Positions 53,363 through 61,379 of a DNA stretch of 64,000 nucleotides are shown in pieces (position 1 is the stretch's first letter; the number at the start of each line of letters is the position of its first letter). The position numbers and the translations under genes were made by a program. The notes beneath the pieces were generated by a model. That model searched no databases. It was not told the origin of the DNA and worked only from the letters and a program-made list of their open reading frames with translations. Origin of the DNA: Haladaptatus sp. ZSTT2 (GTDB lineage Archaea; Halobacteriota; Halobacteria; Halobacteriales; Halococcaceae). The DNA lies in the NCBI RefSeq assembly GCF_037081775.1, contig NZ_JBAMHQ010000001.1, positions 1,550,001 through 1,614,000 on the forward strand, read 5' to 3'.

Positions 53363-54860
53363 ACGAGCGAATCGTCATTTCGAGCGTGTCTAAGTCGACG
53401 ATAGGCGCGAAGCCGGAGTCCGGGTTGATGTTCACACTTTTCTGGAAATCCGTCTGTGCCTGCCAACAGCCGCTGTTGAGCGCAAGCACGTTGTGGTACA
53501 TTCCGTAGCCGAGTTTGTGGACGTGACCGGTGTGGAAGATGTCCGGGACCTCGTCGATGACGAGATAGTCCTTCTCTTCGGGTGCAACCCGCGTGTGACC
53601 GCCGTACTGTGGCGCGACGTGGCGCTTTTTCAGGAGTTGGTACATCGCCTTGTGTGGCTCTTCGTAGCTGGCTTTGTCCGCGGGAAGCTCTGCGATGACC
53701 TCGTCGAGTGACACGCCGTGGTACATCAACACGGACACGCCTTCGAGCGTGACGACGGAGGGGTTCGACGCAATCTGTGCGTCGTGGGCGGTCATTATAT
53801 CTCTGAGTTCGTCGGAAAACCCGGGTTGGGGTTCTGCGAGGCGCACCGCGTCGTGATTGCCCGGAATCATCACGATTTCCATGTCGCCGGGCACCTCCTT
53901 CAGGTACTCAGAGAACTCCTCGTACTGGTCGTAGATGTCGATGATGGTGAGTTCTTCGTCCTGATTCGGGTAGATGCCGACGCCCTCCACCATGTCGCCC
54001 GCGATACACAGATACTCGACGTGTTCTGCCTCCTCGGTGTGGAGCCAATGGGCGAAATCACTCCACGCGTCGGCCATGAACTCCTGGCTGCCGACGTGCA
54101 CGTCGCTGATGAGCGCCGCCTGTACGTGGCGGTCTGCGGTCGAGGGCTTGTGGGTGCGCGGGATGTCCGGGAAGTAGAGCGATTCGACAAACAAGATACC
54201 TGCGTCGTCAGAGAGCGTTCCGTCCACGGCGATGACTTCGTCGAGTAAAATCTCGTTGACGAGGTCTGCGAGCGGTCGGTCTTTCATCACGAGACACGGG
54301 AACACGCCGTTCGTGTCCTCAAGTTCGATTATCCAGTGGCCGTTGGCGGTCGAACGCACGTCACTGACCATCCCGATGATGCCCGCCTCACTGTTTCCGG
54401 GCATGGACTTGAGCGCGCGCGTCGTGCGGTGGTTCACGCGCGAGCGGAGTTTTGCAGACAGCCGCTCGTAACGGTCGCGAAACACGGCGACGAAGTCCTC
54501 ATATCGCCCCGTTCCGGTGCTCTCGCCGGTCATATCGTTCGCAATCTGAAGCGAGCGAAGCGAGTGGTCGACCGTCCGCTCGAACGCTTCGGGCGCGGTT
54601 TCAACTGGAGTCGAATCCGGGACACTATCGACCGCAGTCTGTACATCTGCAGTGGAAGCAGAGGGGTCACTCTGGTCGAGAACAGCCCGGACGTGGGCGG
54701 CGGTGAGTTTGAGCGCATCCGCAGGGAGCGTATCGAGCGCAAGAGTGAGCGTGCGCGTCGGGTCGGCCGAACTCGCGATGAGGGTGACCGCTTCGCGTTC
54801 AGCGTTGTATCCCCGGCTGACGAGTTCGCTGACGACGCGGGCGTCGCTCTCTAAAGGCAC
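53355..54860 (-). CDS. polB: DNA polymerase D small subunit (DP1)
   Basis: A 501-residue exonuclease subunit. After an N-terminal helical part and an OB-like domain (GIIGMVSDVRSTANGHWIIE), the Mre11-like phosphoesterase domain shows S-D-V-H, G-D-M-V-E-G, G-N-H-D-A, Y-H-G-V-S, G-G-H-T-R and T-G-H-V-H, all intact, so 3'-5' proofreading is expected. The frame runs to 55022, but GTG 54860 gives the usual P-L-E-S-D-A-R start. CTATACTTTTG about 30 bases upstream is the TATA element and supports this GTG. Confidence 0.93.
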   Translation of the reverse strand: MPLESDARVVSELVSRGYNAEREAVTLIASSADPTRTLTLALDTLPADALKLTAAHVRAVLDQSDPSASTADVQTAVDSVPDSTPVETAPEAFERTVDHSLRSLQIANDMTGESTGTGRYEDFVAVFRDRYERLSAKLRSRVNHRTTRALKSMPGNSEAGIIGMVSDVRSTANGHWIIELEDTNGVFPCLVMKDRPLADLVNEILLDEVIAVDGTLSDDAGILFVESLYFPDIPRTHKPSTADRHVQAALISDVHVGSQEFMADAWSDFAHWLHTEEAEHVEYLCIAGDMVEGVGIYPNQDEELTIIDIYDQYEEFSEYLKEVPGDMEIVMIPGNHDAVRLAEPQPGFSDELRDIMTAHDAQIASNPSVVTLEGVSVLMYHGVSLDEVIAELPADKASYEEPHKAMYQLLKKRHVAPQYGGHTRVAPEEKDYLVIDEVPDIFHTGHVHKLGYGMYHNVLALNSGCWQAQTDFQKSVNINPDSGFAPIVDLDTLEMTIRSFN

Positions 54861-54952
54861 ATCTGTCTGTCTTCGGGGAGTGCCAAAAGTATAGCGAACC
54901 ACTAGCGGGTCAAAGCCAAACGTTGAAACGACCACCCTGCGAACGACCGCTA

Positions 54953-55660
54953 ATGAGTGTCCCGGGTGACCGACCCGACGAAGAGCCGTCCGGAGTCGTC
55001 GGATGGCTTCGATGGCTTGCAACCACCGACCACGAGGGGGTTGCCTACGCCCGCGAACTGCTCGTGAGCGTGGGCGCAGTCGTCCTCGTCGGGCTCATCT
55101 TGTTCGCCGTGAGCGGCATCTGGCCGCCGATGGTCGCCGTCGAAAGTGGCAGTATGGAGCCCAACATGATGACGGGCGACCTCGTGTTCGTGATGGAAGA
55201 ACACCGCTTTGCGGCGGGTGAAGCCTACGACGAAACGGGGGTTGTGACCAACGCCATCGGCGCACACACGGAGTACGTCAAATTCAACAACTACGGCGAC
55301 GTCATCGTGTTCCAGCCCAACGGCAACAGCGGAACGACCCCGATTATCCACCGGGCGATGTTCCACGTAAACGAGAGCGAAAACTGGTACACCAAGGCGA
55401 ACCCCGACTACATCCAAGGGGCACAAAACTGCGAGCAACTCGCCCACTGCCCCGCCCCGAACGACGGCTTCGTCACGAAAGGCGACGCAAACAGCATCTA
55501 CGACCAAGTCGGCAACCAGAACCCCGTCCGCCCGTCGTGGGTGATTGGCACCGCGGAGTTCCGCATCCCGATTCTCGGCAACATCCGGCTGTGGGTCTCA
55601 GAGACGTTCTCGCTGTTCGGCGGGATGGTTGCATTCGGACGGCCACGGCTGTTCGCCTGA
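54953..55660 (+). CDS. Signal peptidase I, archaeal type
   Basis: A 235-residue membrane protease removing Sec signal peptides. An N-terminal soluble part of about 35 residues precedes one membrane helix (LLVSVGAVVLVGLILFAVSG). The catalytic serine is S67 in S-G-S-M-E-P, H133 in I-I-H-R replaces the bacterial lysine, and D178 in K-G-D-A-N completes the site, as in eukaryotic Sec11. The frame is open 30 bases upstream; ATG 54953 is preferred. It diverges from the polymerase gene. Confidence 0.92.
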   Translation: MSVPGDRPDEEPSGVVGWLRWLATTDHEGVAYARELLVSVGAVVLVGLILFAVSGIWPPMVAVESGSMEPNMMTGDLVFVMEEHRFAAGEAYDETGVVTNAIGAHTEYVKFNNYGDVIVFQPNGNSGTTPIIHRAMFHVNESENWYTKANPDYIQGAQNCEQLAHCPAPNDGFVTKGDANSIYDQVGNQNPVRPSWVIGTAEFRIPILGNIRLWVSETFSLFGGMVAFGRPRLFA

Positions 55661-55699
55661 GCAGTCTGTAAAACCCGTTTTTGCTTCGGACTCGCTTGC

Positions 55700-57205
55700 T
55701 TAGTTATCGAACCGCGCTTGGACGAACGGTTGGACGTCGCCAATCTCGCTGAGGCGTGAATCTGAGAGGAGGACGGCTTCTGTCTCGTCGATTGGCACAG
55801 ACAAGCTGATTTCTTTCGTGCGCCCGTAGCGCCCCTTGCTCACGACGACGGCGTTTACGATGCCGAGCATGTCGAGTTCGCTGATGAGGTCGGTGACGCG
55901 GCGCTGGGTGAGGATGTCGGCGTCGATTTCGCCACACAGGCGCTTGTAGATGTTGTACACCTCGCCCGTGTTGATGTTGTGGACGCCGTTTTTCTCGAGC
56001 ATGATAGTCGAGAAGAGTACGAGTTTCGACTGCGTTGGAAGGGTGCGGACGACTTCGACCACGCGGTCGAGTTCGATTTTGTCCTGTGCCTTGCGGACGT
56101 GTTTCTCCTCGACGCGGTCTATCTGGTCGCGCTCTGCGAGTTCGCCCGCCGTCCGAAGCAGGTCGAGCGCGCGGCGTGCGTCACCGTGTTCCTGGGCGGC
56201 GAACGCCGCACACAGTGGAATCACGTCGTCAGAAAGTGAGTCGGGCTTGAACGACACGTCCGCCCGGTGTTGGAGGATGTCGCGCAGTTGATTCGCGTCG
56301 TACGGCGGGAAGACGATTTCTTCTTCGCCAAGCGAGGATTTCACGCGCGGGTCGAGGAAGTCGGTGAACTTGAGGTCGTTCGAGATGCCGATGATCGAGA
56401 TGCGGGAGTTGTCGAGTTCCGAGTTCATCCGCGAGAGATTATAGAGGGTGTCATCGCCGGATTTCTCGACGAGTTTGTCGATTTCGTCGAGCATGATGAC
56501 GACGACGCGCTCGTTGTAATCGACGGCTTCGAAGAAGGTGGTGTAGACGCGGTCGGTTGGCCACCCGGTCATCGGCACGGGTTCGAACGACGCGAGGTCG
56601 TCTTCGAGTACCGACAGGCGCTCGTCGAGCGCGTCAAGCGAGGCAAACCGAGTCTCTTCGAGTGCCGCAGAGTCATCGGCCGCGCGCTCGCGCAACGACT
56701 CCAGACGGTCGAGTTTGTCTTCGATGACCTGCTCGTTTTTCTCGATGAACTTGTTCGCGAGCTGCGCGAGCACGCGATACTGGGTGTCGGTCACCTCGCA
56801 GTTGATGTACTCGACCTCACACGGCACTTCGTACTTCTGTGAGGTGGTTTCGAGTTCTTTCGAGACGAACTTCGCACTCGCCGTCTTGCCGGTCCCGGTC
56901 TTGCCGTAGATGAGGATGTTAGACGGCGTCTCCCCGCGCAGTGCGGCGACGAGAATCGTCGCCATGTTGTTGATTTGCTCTACGCGGTGGGGGAGTTTGT
57001 GCGGCGTGTACGACGGGCGGAGCACCTCCTTGTTCTCGAAGATTGGCTCACCGCTCAAGAGGTCGTCAAACAGCCCTTGTGACGCCTCTTCCGGGTCTTC
57101 GAGGCCGTGGTCGTCTAAGACGACGTCGTCTAAATCCACGTCGAACTCTCGACTGGTGTCTGTGTCGTCAGTACCGCCATCCGTGTGTGTTTCGTCAGGT
57201 GCCAT
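55700..57205 (-). CDS. orc1: Orc1/Cdc6 origin-binding initiator
   Basis: A 501-residue AAA+ initiator that binds origin recognition boxes and loads MCM. A disordered acidic N-terminus (about 45 residues) precedes Walker A G-K-T-G-T-G-K-T at 101-108. Walker B is V-V-I-M-L-D-E-I-D ending at 243, and between the two lies a charged helical insert at about 150-215. The C-terminal winged helix is near 415-490 (LTQRRVTDLISELDMLGIVN). Its place beside the origin and oapABC marks it as the oriC1-type initiator. Confidence 0.94.
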   Translation of the reverse strand: MAPDETHTDGGTDDTDTSREFDVDLDDVVLDDHGLEDPEEASQGLFDDLLSGEPIFENKEVLRPSYTPHKLPHRVEQINNMATILVAALRGETPSNILIYGKTGTGKTASAKFVSKELETTSQKYEVPCEVEYINCEVTDTQYRVLAQLANKFIEKNEQVIEDKLDRLESLRERAADDSAALEETRFASLDALDERLSVLEDDLASFEPVPMTGWPTDRVYTTFFEAVDYNERVVVIMLDEIDKLVEKSGDDTLYNLSRMNSELDNSRISIIGISNDLKFTDFLDPRVKSSLGEEEIVFPPYDANQLRDILQHRADVSFKPDSLSDDVIPLCAAFAAQEHGDARRALDLLRTAGELAERDQIDRVEEKHVRKAQDKIELDRVVEVVRTLPTQSKLVLFSTIMLEKNGVHNINTGEVYNIYKRLCGEIDADILTQRRVTDLISELDMLGIVNAVVVSKGRYGRTKEISLSVPIDETEAVLLSDSRLSEIGDVQPFVQARFDN

Positions 57206-57212
57206 CGATTAT

Positions 57213-57235
57213 CTCCCCTATCTTTCGGGTGGAAC
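57213..57235 (-). promoter_or_regulatory. ORB-like box at the orc1 start
   Basis: On the minus strand it reads GTTCCACCCGAAAG then ATAGGGGA, 18 of 22 positions as in the consensus of the other boxes. It lies 8-30 bases before the orc1 ATG, over the promoter, so Orc1 could repress or time its own gene. A clear TATA element is not seen there. Confidence 0.55.
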
Positions 57236-57737
57236 TGATACGACGGCCCGGGAGAGAAGCCCGCAGCCGCCCTAGAGACGCCTTTCCGGCGAGTAGATTC
57301 GTGTTCGCACGTCCACTTGATGCAGACGAACCAGAGGTAGAATATCTATTAAAGGTTGTGCTTTGCGGAGGACTGAACTGGTGGAAATCGACGGAAATCG
57401 GCTGACAGCGCCCCACTCTGGATGGATTTTGGGTCGGCAGTGAATAGTGAGCCTGAAGGGTGGTGTTTCAACTCGAACGGCCCGCAATCAGTTGTGAGCC
57501 GCCGATCACCTGCCCGCGAGAGACGAGAACGAGTGAACTAGACGGGTGAGTGCCAACAGAATCGACGACCGAACGGTCCGGATGACACGCTCGAATAGGG
57601 TTTGGAGGGGAAACGAAGGTCGGGGTCGGAAACAGGTGAATATCTCCGGTTGGTCGTGGAGCGATGGATTTGTGCCCGAGTCAGTTGTGGTGAGCCGTTT
57701 CGACCGCGCACCCGAGATTCGACCACAGAAACAGCAT

Positions 57738-57762
57738 GGTTCGACCGGAAACGGAGGGGTTG
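57738..57762 (+). promoter_or_regulatory. Origin recognition box candidate
   Basis: GTTCGACCGGAAAC followed by GGAGGGGT, 19 of 22 matches by eye to the box at 57963-57990, pointing with its G-tract toward the origin centre. Confidence 0.6.
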
Positions 57763-57962
57763 TTGTTGCAGTTTCTCTAGTGAGACTAGGTTGCACTAGA
57801 AGAGAAGGGGTTGAATGATGAAGTACTAGAAGAGAATCTAGGATAATCCGAGTGTTGTGAGTGTATGACATGGTCGATTCGAGGGCAGGCTAGTGGTTCG
57901 TCTGTGAGGGGTTCAGTGAAGATGTCACTGGAGATGGACGAGTGCTCAGCCGGGAAGGGATG

Positions 57963-57990
57963 CCCCCCACCCCTTTGTTTCCGGTGGAAC
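57963..57990 (-). promoter_or_regulatory. Origin recognition box, left of the AT-rich core
   Basis: On the minus strand GTTCCACCGGAAAC, then AAAGGGGTGGGGGG. It has the full dyad GTTCC-n-n-n-GGAAAC and the long G-tract of haloarchaeal ORBs. Together with the box at 58155 it brackets the duplex-opening region. Confidence 0.85.
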
Positions 57991-58033
57991 GAGAAAAAGG
58001 AGGGGAGGGGGTCGAGCGGGAGCCTTTGTAAAG

Positions 58034-58067
58034 AGGTATCTTTATATGATAGATAGTTCAACCATAA
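58034..58067. other. AT-rich duplex-unwinding element candidate
   Basis: The run AGGTATCTTTATATGATAG and the following ATAGTTCAACCATAA is the most AT-rich stretch between the two best ORBs and contrasts with the surrounding GC-rich DNA. Origin opening at this place is inferred from position. Confidence 0.6.
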
Positions 58068-58154
58068 CCGTAGTAGAGAAAGTCGTGCTGTTTGTTGTGT
58101 TGGTGCTAGTGGAATTAACTGGAACTGACCAGTCCATCCTCACCCACTTGGGTC

Positions 58155-58183
58155 GCTCCACTCGAAACAAAGGGGTGGGGGGC
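58155..58183 (+). promoter_or_regulatory. Origin recognition box, right of the AT-rich core
   Basis: GCTCCACTCGAAACAAAG followed by GGGTGGGGGG, in the opposite orientation to the box at 57963. The 12-base stretch AAAGGGGTGGGG is identical in both. Confidence 0.85.
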
Positions 58184-58484
58184 TAGATTCCTGTCTTCGC
58201 TTCACTTCGACATCGGCTAACCGCTTGATTTGCTGGCTGAGAACGCTCTTTCCTCCACAATTCATATTCCCTATTCTCGCCCACTCCATTAACAATCGCT
58301 AGAAATCCGGTGCGCGACCCCGTCTAGTTCAGGTGGAGTCGCGTGTGTTGTGCCCCCGCACTGTCGTGAGTTACTCGACCCAGCTGTTTTTAGCGGCAAG
58401 TATTGCAGCCCCGCTCACTTCGCTCATGGCTCAACGACTGGTCAACAGTCAGTCAAAACAGAATTTAGACACATACTCGCCAGA

Positions 58485-58507
58485 ACCCCCTTGTTTCGGG
58501 TGGAAAC
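58485..58507 (-). promoter_or_regulatory. Origin recognition box candidate, distal right
   Basis: On the minus strand GTTTCCACCCGAAAC then AAGGGGGT, 19 of 22 matches by eye. It lies about 200 bases before oapA. Confidence 0.65.
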
Positions 58508-58646
58508 CCGCCTGAGCGGCGTATTCTCTCGATTCCGTGGCCATCGCGCCATCTCGTTTGGGACACCGAAACACCCTTGAGGCCACCGTCCGTCGATTGT
58601 CTATAAATCCAGACACATGTCTGACGCACGCTTAAGTGAGTTCAGA

Positions 58647-58668
58647 GTGCTTCTATGTTCAGAAGCAC
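58647..58668. repeat. Inverted repeat upstream of the oapA TATA box
   Basis: GTGCTTCT-N6-AGAAGCAC, a perfect eight-base dyad ending 11 bases before GATATATT (58679-58686), the TATA candidate for oapA at 58708. The arrangement fits an operator or activator site. Confidence 0.5.
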
Positions 58669-58707
58669 CCTTGACTACGATATATTCCGAGGGAGCGGGA
58701 GAATAGG

Positions 58708-59349
58708 ATGGGATTATTTGCCGAATTACGAGATAGCATCTCACGAGTTACAGATAAGTTGTTCTCCGGCTCTGAGCCGAAACGCATTGGCATCTATGGG
58801 CCGCCAAACGCGGGCAAGACGACGCTCGCAAATCGCATCGCTCGCGATTGGACTGGCGACGCCATCGGGCCGGAGAGTCACATTCCACACGAAACGCGCC
58901 GCGCGCGGAGGAAAGAGAACGTCGAGATAAAGCGCAACGGGAAGTCCGTCACCATCGACATCGTGGACACGCCAGGTGTCACGACCAAGGTCGATTACAA
59001 GGAGTTCTTAGAGCACGACATGGAGAAAGACGACGCGGTTCGTCGCTCCCGCGAGGCCACCGAAGGCGTCGCAGAGGCCATGCACTGGCTGCGCGAAGAC
59101 GTCGATGGCGTCATCTACGTCCTCGACAGTTCGACCGACCCGTTCACGCAGGTGAACACGATGCTGATTGGCATCATCGAGAGTCAGAAGCTCCCGGTGC
59201 TCATTCTCGCGAACAAGACGGACTTAGACGAATCGAACGTCCAGCGCATTCGCAATGCGTTCCCTCAACACGAGACAATCCCACTGTCGGCGCTTGAAGG
59301 AGAGAACATGGACGAAGTGTACGACAAGATTTCGGACTACTTCGGGTGA
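58708..59349 (+). CDS. oapA: Era-like GTPase OapA (origin-associated)
   Basis: A 213-residue GTPase. G1 is G-P-P-N-A-G-K-T at 31-38, D-T-P-G is the G3 motif near 88 and N-K-T-D near 169 is G4. The protein corresponds to OapA, one of three genes next to the main origin of Haloferax volcanii whose products affect growth or replication, with the exact role open. The ATG follows a TATATT TATA element 22-29 bases upstream. It heads the oapABC operon. Confidence 0.88.
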   Translation: MGLFAELRDSISRVTDKLFSGSEPKRIGIYGPPNAGKTTLANRIARDWTGDAIGPESHIPHETRRARRKENVEIKRNGKSVTIDIVDTPGVTTKVDYKEFLEHDMEKDDAVRRSREATEGVAEAMHWLREDVDGVIYVLDSSTDPFTQVNTMLIGIIESQKLPVLILANKTDLDESNVQRIRNAFPQHETIPLSALEGENMDEVYDKISDYFG

Positions 59350-59354
59350 TTAGG

Positions 59355-59735
59355 ATGGCAGAAGCAACCAACAAAGACGGCGTGCAAATCGACCTGTTCA
59401 GCGGCGAGCGCATGGACAGGCTCACGAGCATGGAGAAAATTCGGACCATCTTAGATGGCGTCCATGCGGGCAATATTGTGATTCTCGAAGAGGGACTCTC
59501 ACCTGCAGAGGAGTCAAAACTCATCGAAGTGACGATGACCGAGATCAGTCCGGATGAGTTCAACGGCATCGAAATCGAGACGTATCCGAAGCAGGATGCC
59601 TCCGACGGCAGCCTGTTAGACCGGCTCATGGGGCGGCGTTCGACGGCGAAGCTCACGGTCATTGGCCCAGCGAACCGCATCGAAACGCTGCACAAAGACG
59701 AGAGTCTCATCAGCGCCCTCGTCACTCGGCAATAA
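59355..59735 (+). CDS. oapB: OapB, DUF2073 protein (origin-associated)
   Basis: A 126-residue DUF2073 protein, MAEATNKDGVQIDLFSGERM onward. DUF2073 proteins are short archaeal proteins found with the GTPase above and the zinc protein below. A GTG at 59346 would add three residues and overlap oapA; ATG 59355 is preferred, after GGGTGAT. The last base overlaps the oapC start (TAATG). Confidence 0.85.
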   Translation: MAEATNKDGVQIDLFSGERMDRLTSMEKIRTILDGVHAGNIVILEEGLSPAEESKLIEVTMTEISPDEFNGIEIETYPKQDASDGSLLDRLMGRRSTAKLTVIGPANRIETLHKDESLISALVTRQ

Positions 59736-60349
59736 TGCCACACCAGTGTACGGCCTGTGGCCACGAGTTCAGTGACGGCTCGAAGGAGATGCTCTCTGGC
59801 TGTCCAGACTGTGGCGGCAACAAGTTCCAGTTCTATCCGTCTGGCTCCGCGCCCGACCCGGCAGATCAGCCACCGGAACGCGAATCCTCGGTGACCGAAT
59901 CGGTTGGGAAGGCGACCACGAAAGTGCGCGATTGGGTGCGCAGAGACGAAAAACCAGCCCCGGCTGCCGCCGCTTCGAGTGCACCTGAAGAGGAGGACAT
60001 CATCGAAGCACCGGTCGAAACCGTCGATGACCGCGAAGACCGTGCCCAAGCAAGCGCACGCGGCGAGATGGTGACGCCGGATGAACTTCCCGAAAAACCA
60101 CAGAAACCGCCCGCAGAGGGTCGTGTCGTTGGCAGTCCGAAAGAAGAGCGACCGTCGATGGAACAGCTCCGCGAGGAGCTAAACGACCAGTTCGAGAGCA
60201 TCAAGATTCTCGAACCCGGCCAGTACGAACTCAACTTGATGGAACTGTACGACCGCGAGGAGTACATCATTGCGCTTCAAGAAAACGGCCGCTACATCAT
60301 CGAAGTGCCAGAGACGTGGATTGGCGGGCGCGACGAAGACGAGACGTAA
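59735..60349 (+). CDS. oapC: OapC, zinc-ribbon protein with DUF2072-type C-terminus
   Basis: A 204-residue protein. It begins with a zinc ribbon C-T-A-C...C-P-D-C (residues 5-27), has a long Pro/Ala/Glu linker (about 45-140), and ends in a conserved alpha/beta part (FESIKILEPGQYELNLMELY; GRYIIEVPETW). Neighbouring oapA and oapB give the identification. The zinc ribbon could bind the origin or a protein partner. Confidence 0.85.
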   Translation: MPHQCTACGHEFSDGSKEMLSGCPDCGGNKFQFYPSGSAPDPADQPPERESSVTESVGKATTKVRDWVRRDEKPAPAAAASSAPEEEDIIEAPVETVDDREDRAQASARGEMVTPDELPEKPQKPPAEGRVVGSPKEERPSMEQLREELNDQFESIKILEPGQYELNLMELYDREEYIIALQENGRYIIEVPETWIGGRDEDET

Positions 60350-60503
60350 TCGCGCGATTCCACCCGAAACCCTCCCCTTTTCTCCCATCTCGTTCTCGAC
60401 TTCGCGTTGGTAGCCACGCATCCGACCGTTTCCTTCAGGCGCTCGCCGTCAGTCGTCGCCGCGAACTGAAGGTTTTAACCGCTCGCACGGAAACAGACGC
60501 GGT

Positions 60504-60593
60504 ATGAGTCAGGCAACCAAGATTGTGGTCACGACCGTCGGCGTTTCAGCACTTCTTGCACTCGGTCTTATCGCGAGTCTCGCGCTTGCGTAA
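60504..60593 (+). CDS. Tiny membrane peptide, 29 residues
   Basis: A 29-residue hydrophobic peptide, MSQATKIVVTTVGVSALLAL then GLIASLALA and stop. It is one membrane span. GGTTTTAACCGC at 60471-60480 lies about 27 bases before the ATG, an excellent TATA position, and its TAA overlaps the ATG of the next gene (TAATG), so it is the first gene of a coupled pair. No family name is known to me. Confidence 0.7.
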   Translation: MSQATKIVVTTVGVSALLALGLIASLALA

Positions 60594-61378
60594 TGTTCGA
60601 CGCGCGTGATCTTTCCCGGGCGCTCGCGGACGTTCGTGACGAGTACGCCCCCGGAGCGGTGGTGCTTGAGTGCGAACAGGACTTCGAGATGCTCGCCCCC
60701 GACCAGGCAGAAAGCCTCGGCCTCCTCGTAGATTCGCTGTCGCCGACCAGCTATCCGAGCGAGTGGCTTCCCGACGACGCGCCCCACTTGCTCACCCAAT
60801 ACGCGAACACGACGTTCACCATCGGGATGCCGGGCGACGGCAGCGTCGTGTGGACGCGTCAAACCGAACCGCCGCTCGTGTTCGTGAAAGCGCGCACGCA
60901 GGGGTCGCCCGAGGCGTTCATCGACTTCCTCATCGCCGAAGCGTTCGTCGAACTCAGCACGGGCGAGCCAGAGCACTTCCTGCCGTTTTTCGGTGAATCC
61001 TACCGCGACCTCGACGCTGCGCTCGACCTCGGCCCCGTCGATACCTACCAGATTGCCGCAGCGTTGTACGATGCGTATCTCGGATTGCAGACGCGCGAGG
61101 TGTTCGTCTCGTGGGAAAATACCCATCCCGAGTTGTTCGACGCGTGGGAAGACGCCGGCGAACGAATGGAACCTCGCCTGTCGGGACTCTCCCGTGAGGT
61201 GGCACTTGGAAAAACGGAGTTCGCGGCGGCGACCGAATACGCCTGTAGCGCGGTGAAACATGGGCTCTCGCTTCCCGCACCGTTTGGCGCGTTGGATACG
61301 CAGGCCTACCGCGAACACGGTGCGCCCTACGCGGTCAAGTGGGCTGAAAAAACGATTGCGCGACTGCGTGAAGACTGA
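60593..61378 (+). CDS. Conserved haloarchaeal protein (DUF7089-like)
   Basis: A 261-residue acidic soluble protein, MFDARDLSRALADVRDEYAP onward. Strand-rich first half (TTFTIGMPGDGSVVWTRQTE) and helical second half; no catalytic motif is clear. I associate it with DUF7089 from memory. It is translationally coupled to the small membrane peptide before it and ends one base from the convergent gene. Confidence 0.65.
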   Translation: MFDARDLSRALADVRDEYAPGAVVLECEQDFEMLAPDQAESLGLLVDSLSPTSYPSEWLPDDAPHLLTQYANTTFTIGMPGDGSVVWTRQTEPPLVFVKARTQGSPEAFIDFLIAEAFVELSTGEPEHFLPFFGESYRDLDAALDLGPVDTYQIAAALYDAYLGLQTREVFVSWENTHPELFDAWEDAGERMEPRLSGLSREVALGKTEFAAATEYACSAVKHGLSLPAPFGALDTQAYREHGAPYAVKWAEKTIARLRED

Positions 61379-61379
61379 G

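Larger units (their letters stand above)
57206..58707. other. Chromosomal replication origin (oriC1-type), non-coding
   Basis: A 1.5 kb gap between orc1 and oapA with no convincing gene. It holds ORB candidates at 57213-57235, 57738-57762, 57963-57990, 58155-58183 and 58485-58507, weaker ones near 57459-57479 and 57601-57629, and an AT-rich stretch at 58034-58067 between the two best boxes. The two best boxes are inverted with their G-tracts pointing outward, as known for the haloarchaeal oriC1. A direct repeat ACTAGAAGAGAA occurs at 57795 and 57825. Confidence 0.9.

Noticed and set aside
54861-55022. N-terminal extension of the polymerase small subunit
   Set aside because: It would overlap the divergent signal peptidase gene and promoter; GTG 54860 with a TATA element fits the family start.
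57546-58580. Several frames of 60-90 codons in the origin
   Set aside because: They lack acidic composition, TATA placement and recognisable motifs, and they run through the ORBs.
60357-60370. ORB half-site GATTCCACCCGAAAC after oapC
   Set aside because: The dyad half matches, but it is followed by CCTCCCC instead of the G-tract, so it is not counted as an ORB.
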